Assembly: GCF_946187255.1 (NCBI RefSeq) | Contig: NZ_CAMHRZ010000170.1 | Span: forward strand, 1 to 7,185 | Origin: an uncultured Ruminococcus sp. | Lineage (GTDB): Bacteria > Bacillota > Clostridia > Oscillospirales > Ruminococcaceae | Direction of reading: 5' to 3' | Length of the DNA stretch: 7,185 bases | Shown here: one piece after another, positions 6,030-7,185 of the stretch | Position numbering within the stretch: the stretch's first letter is position 1 | Layout of the letters: the number at the start of each line of letters is the position of its first letter | Notes under the pieces: generated by a model | Database searches by the model: none | What the model saw: the letters and a program-made list of their open reading frames with translations, nothing else | What the model was told of the DNA's origin: nothing | Translations under genes and position numbers: made by a program

Positions 6030-6566
6030 ATGATACTGTTGGTTGTAGATACTCAAAAGGGCTGTTTCAACGAAGGGCTGTATTCGTTTGAAACCGTAAG
6101 GAATAACATAAAACAGCTGATCGCCGTAGCAAGAGAGAATAGTGTTGAGGTCGTATATGTCCAGCACGATGACGGTCCCGGTACCGAACTTGACAAGTCT
6201 GCGGACAACTACGAGATATATGAGGATCTTGCCCCGAGAGGCGGTGAAAGGCGTTTTGAAAAGAATGTAAACAGCGCGTTTCATCCGATGACAGGATTAA
6301 CGGAATACCTGCGCTCTAAAGGTGAAAAGGATATCATCGCAGTCGGTGTATCAACGGACTATTGTATGGACGCAACGATAAAAAGCGGATTTGAAAAAGG
6401 GTTCAATATGTATGTCCCCTCATACACAAATTCCACCTTTGATAACCCTTATTTTGATAAGGAAACTGCCTACAGGTACTTTAATGAATTTATGTGGAAA
6501 GACCGTTACGCTAAAATAATAACCGTTGAACAGGCGGTAAGTCTTTTACGCACAGGAAAAGTCTGA
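6030..6566 (+). CDS. Isochorismatase-family cysteine hydrolase
   Basis: This 178-residue soluble enzyme belongs to the isochorismatase-like cysteine hydrolases, a group that includes nicotinamidases, N-carbamoylsarcosine amidases and many uncharacterised amidases. The Asp-Lys-Cys triad is visible: Asp7 in LLVVDTQ, Lys78 in RFEKNVNSAF, and the nucleophile Cys112 in GVSTDYCMDAT. The residues after the cysteine and the STFDN segment near 134-138 fit the common family pattern. The nicotinamidase metal-binding Asp-x-His-x-x-His motif is not seen, so nicotinamidase is unlikely; a small amide or ureido substrate is the better guess. The length is typical. The ATG has AAGGAG 6 bases upstream and a perfect promoter 57 bases before that start. 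The substrate cannot be assigned from the sequence. Confidence 0.9.
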   Translation: MILLVVDTQKGCFNEGLYSFETVRNNIKQLIAVARENSVEVVYVQHDDGPGTELDKSADNYEIYEDLAPRGGERRFEKNVNSAFHPMTGLTEYLRSKGEKDIIAVGVSTDYCMDATIKSGFEKGFNMYVPSYTNSTFDNPYFDKETAYRYFNEFMWKDRYAKIITVEQAVSLLRTGKV

Positions 6567-6638
6567 ATACGGTATATTTGCGTTATGAAAAATAATTAGG
6601 ATAAGTGATAGTTTTGAAAAAGAAACACAAGAAAAAAC

Positions 6639-6642
6639 AGGA
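6639..6642 (+). promoter_or_regulatory. Ribosome binding site deciding the start of the small membrane protein
   Basis: AGGA (6639-6642, within CAGGAAA) lies 7 bases before the ATG at 6650. The alternative GTG at 6605 has only AGG four bases upstream and would add 15 residues, largely lysine, encoded by A-rich DNA that looks more like a leader. Confidence 0.5.
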
Positions 6643-6649
6643 AATAGTT

Positions 6650-7108
6650 ATGCCCAATGCCACACTCCTGCTTGCGCTTATATATTTTCTGATAGGGGCA
6701 TATCCCGGTTACACTTATTGGAGCATGGTCAGAAGATGCACAGCCGAAATTAAGGGTATCGTATCTGCCGAACAACACAGTTCTTCAAAGCATCACGATA
6801 CATCGGCTCCGCAGAGAAGATATTTAAGGGGCAAAGATTACAGAGAGATCGAAATAGAGACTGACGGCGCTTTTGAGTATGATAAGATCTGGGCGGGTGC
6901 AGAAGTGGGGGATTTAGGTGCTGAAGTTATTATCCGCTACGATCCCGATAATCCCGAAGAATACTATATCGTGGGCGGTTATCATAATAACGAAGCCATC
7001 GCGCGGGTGACATTTGTTATAAGCGGAGCTATGATAGCAGCATCGGTGTTTTTATTCATATATTATAATAAACAGCTTCTGTTTCCAAAGAGGGATGACA
7101 GTGATTAG
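6650..7108 (+). CDS. Small two-helix membrane protein, DUF3592-like
   Basis: This protein of 152 residues (167 if the GTG at 6605 is used) has no known function. An N-terminal helix begins almost at once (ATLLLALIYFLIGAYPG), an approximately 85-residue middle domain follows, and a second helix lies near the C-terminus (ARVTFVISGAMIAASVFLF), ending in a short charged tail. The middle domain includes a histidine/serine-rich stretch (EQHSSSKHHDTS), a strand-like REIEIETDGAFEY, and VIIRYDPDNPEEYYI. The YDP-x-NP pattern between two helices is typical of DUF3592 proteins, whose role is not established; this assignment is by eye. It starts 83 bases after the hydrolase stop with no terminator between, so the two may be co-transcribed, though a separate weak promoter cannot be excluded. 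The topology is probably both ends in the cytoplasm with the middle domain outside. Confidence 0.7.
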   Translation: MPNATLLLALIYFLIGAYPGYTYWSMVRRCTAEIKGIVSAEQHSSSKHHDTSAPQRRYLRGKDYREIEIETDGAFEYDKIWAGAEVGDLGAEVIIRYDPDNPEEYYIVGGYHNNEAIARVTFVISGAMIAASVFLFIYYNKQLLFPKRDDSD

Positions 7109-7127
7109 ATAATTTCGGCTGAGAAAA

Positions 7128-7167
7128 GACGGACAGCACGTTTGATGGACGGTGTTCGTTCCTTTTT
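7128..7167 (+). terminator. Possible weak terminator after the membrane protein
   Basis: GACGGACA (7128-7135) can pair with TGTTCGTT (7153-7160), including two G·U pairs, with a smaller inner CGT/ACG pairing, and is followed after CC by five Ts (7163-7167). The stem is imperfect and the loop large, so it is a modest candidate lying 20 bases after the stop at 7108. Confidence 0.4.
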
Positions 7168-7185
7168 ATTCCGTAAAACCGCGAT

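Noticed and set aside
6030..6566. Nicotinamidase (pncA)
   Set aside because: The catalytic triad fits the wider isochorismatase-like family, but the metal-binding Asp-x-His-x-x-His motif expected of nicotinamidases is not seen.
6567..6649. Separate promoter for the small membrane protein
   Set aside because: TTGCGT at 6579-6584 resembles a -35 box, but no acceptable -10 box lies 16-18 bases downstream.

Overview
The window looks like chromosomal DNA of a low-to-medium GC anaerobic Firmicute, most likely a Ruminococcus-like member of the Clostridia. This is inferred from strong AAGGAG-type ribosome binding sites, sigma-A-type promoters with 17-bp spacers, frequent ATA isoleucine codons, and the character of the proteins. 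No RNA gene, insertion sequence, phage gene or CRISPR array is visible. Seven protein genes are supported, in three transcription units.

Unit 1 (+ strand, about 226-3703) runs from a promoter with an extended -10 to a strong hairpin terminator. It encodes a GCS2-type glutamate-cysteine ligase-like enzyme (311-1696), an E. coli GshA-type glutamate-cysteine ligase-like enzyme (1738-2901) and a stand-alone class II (Ntn) glutamine amidotransferase-like protein of the YafJ/EgtC kind (2905-3657). Gaps of 41 and 3 bases separate the genes. Two ligases from different families beside an Ntn hydrolase of a family that can cleave gamma-glutamyl amides suggest a dedicated gamma-glutamyl pathway. No glutathione synthetase (ATP-grasp) and no ergothioneine genes other than the EgtC-like one are present. 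This is the most interesting part of the window.

Unit 2 (- strand, 5903 down to 3802) is a two-component system. An OmpR/PhoB-type response regulator (start best placed at 5810) is followed, through a 4-base ATGA overlap, by a membrane HAMP-type sensor histidine kinase (start best placed at 5082). A TTGACT-17-TATAAT promoter drives it. The unit converges on unit 1.

Unit 3 (+ strand, from 5945) starts at a perfect TTGACA-17-TATAAT promoter divergent from unit 2. Its short leader carries two small hairpins. It encodes an isochorismatase-family cysteine hydrolase (6030-6566) and a small two-helix membrane protein resembling DUF3592 proteins (start best placed at 6650, end 7108). A weak terminator-like hairpin follows. 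The first ~225 bases hold no gene I can support.
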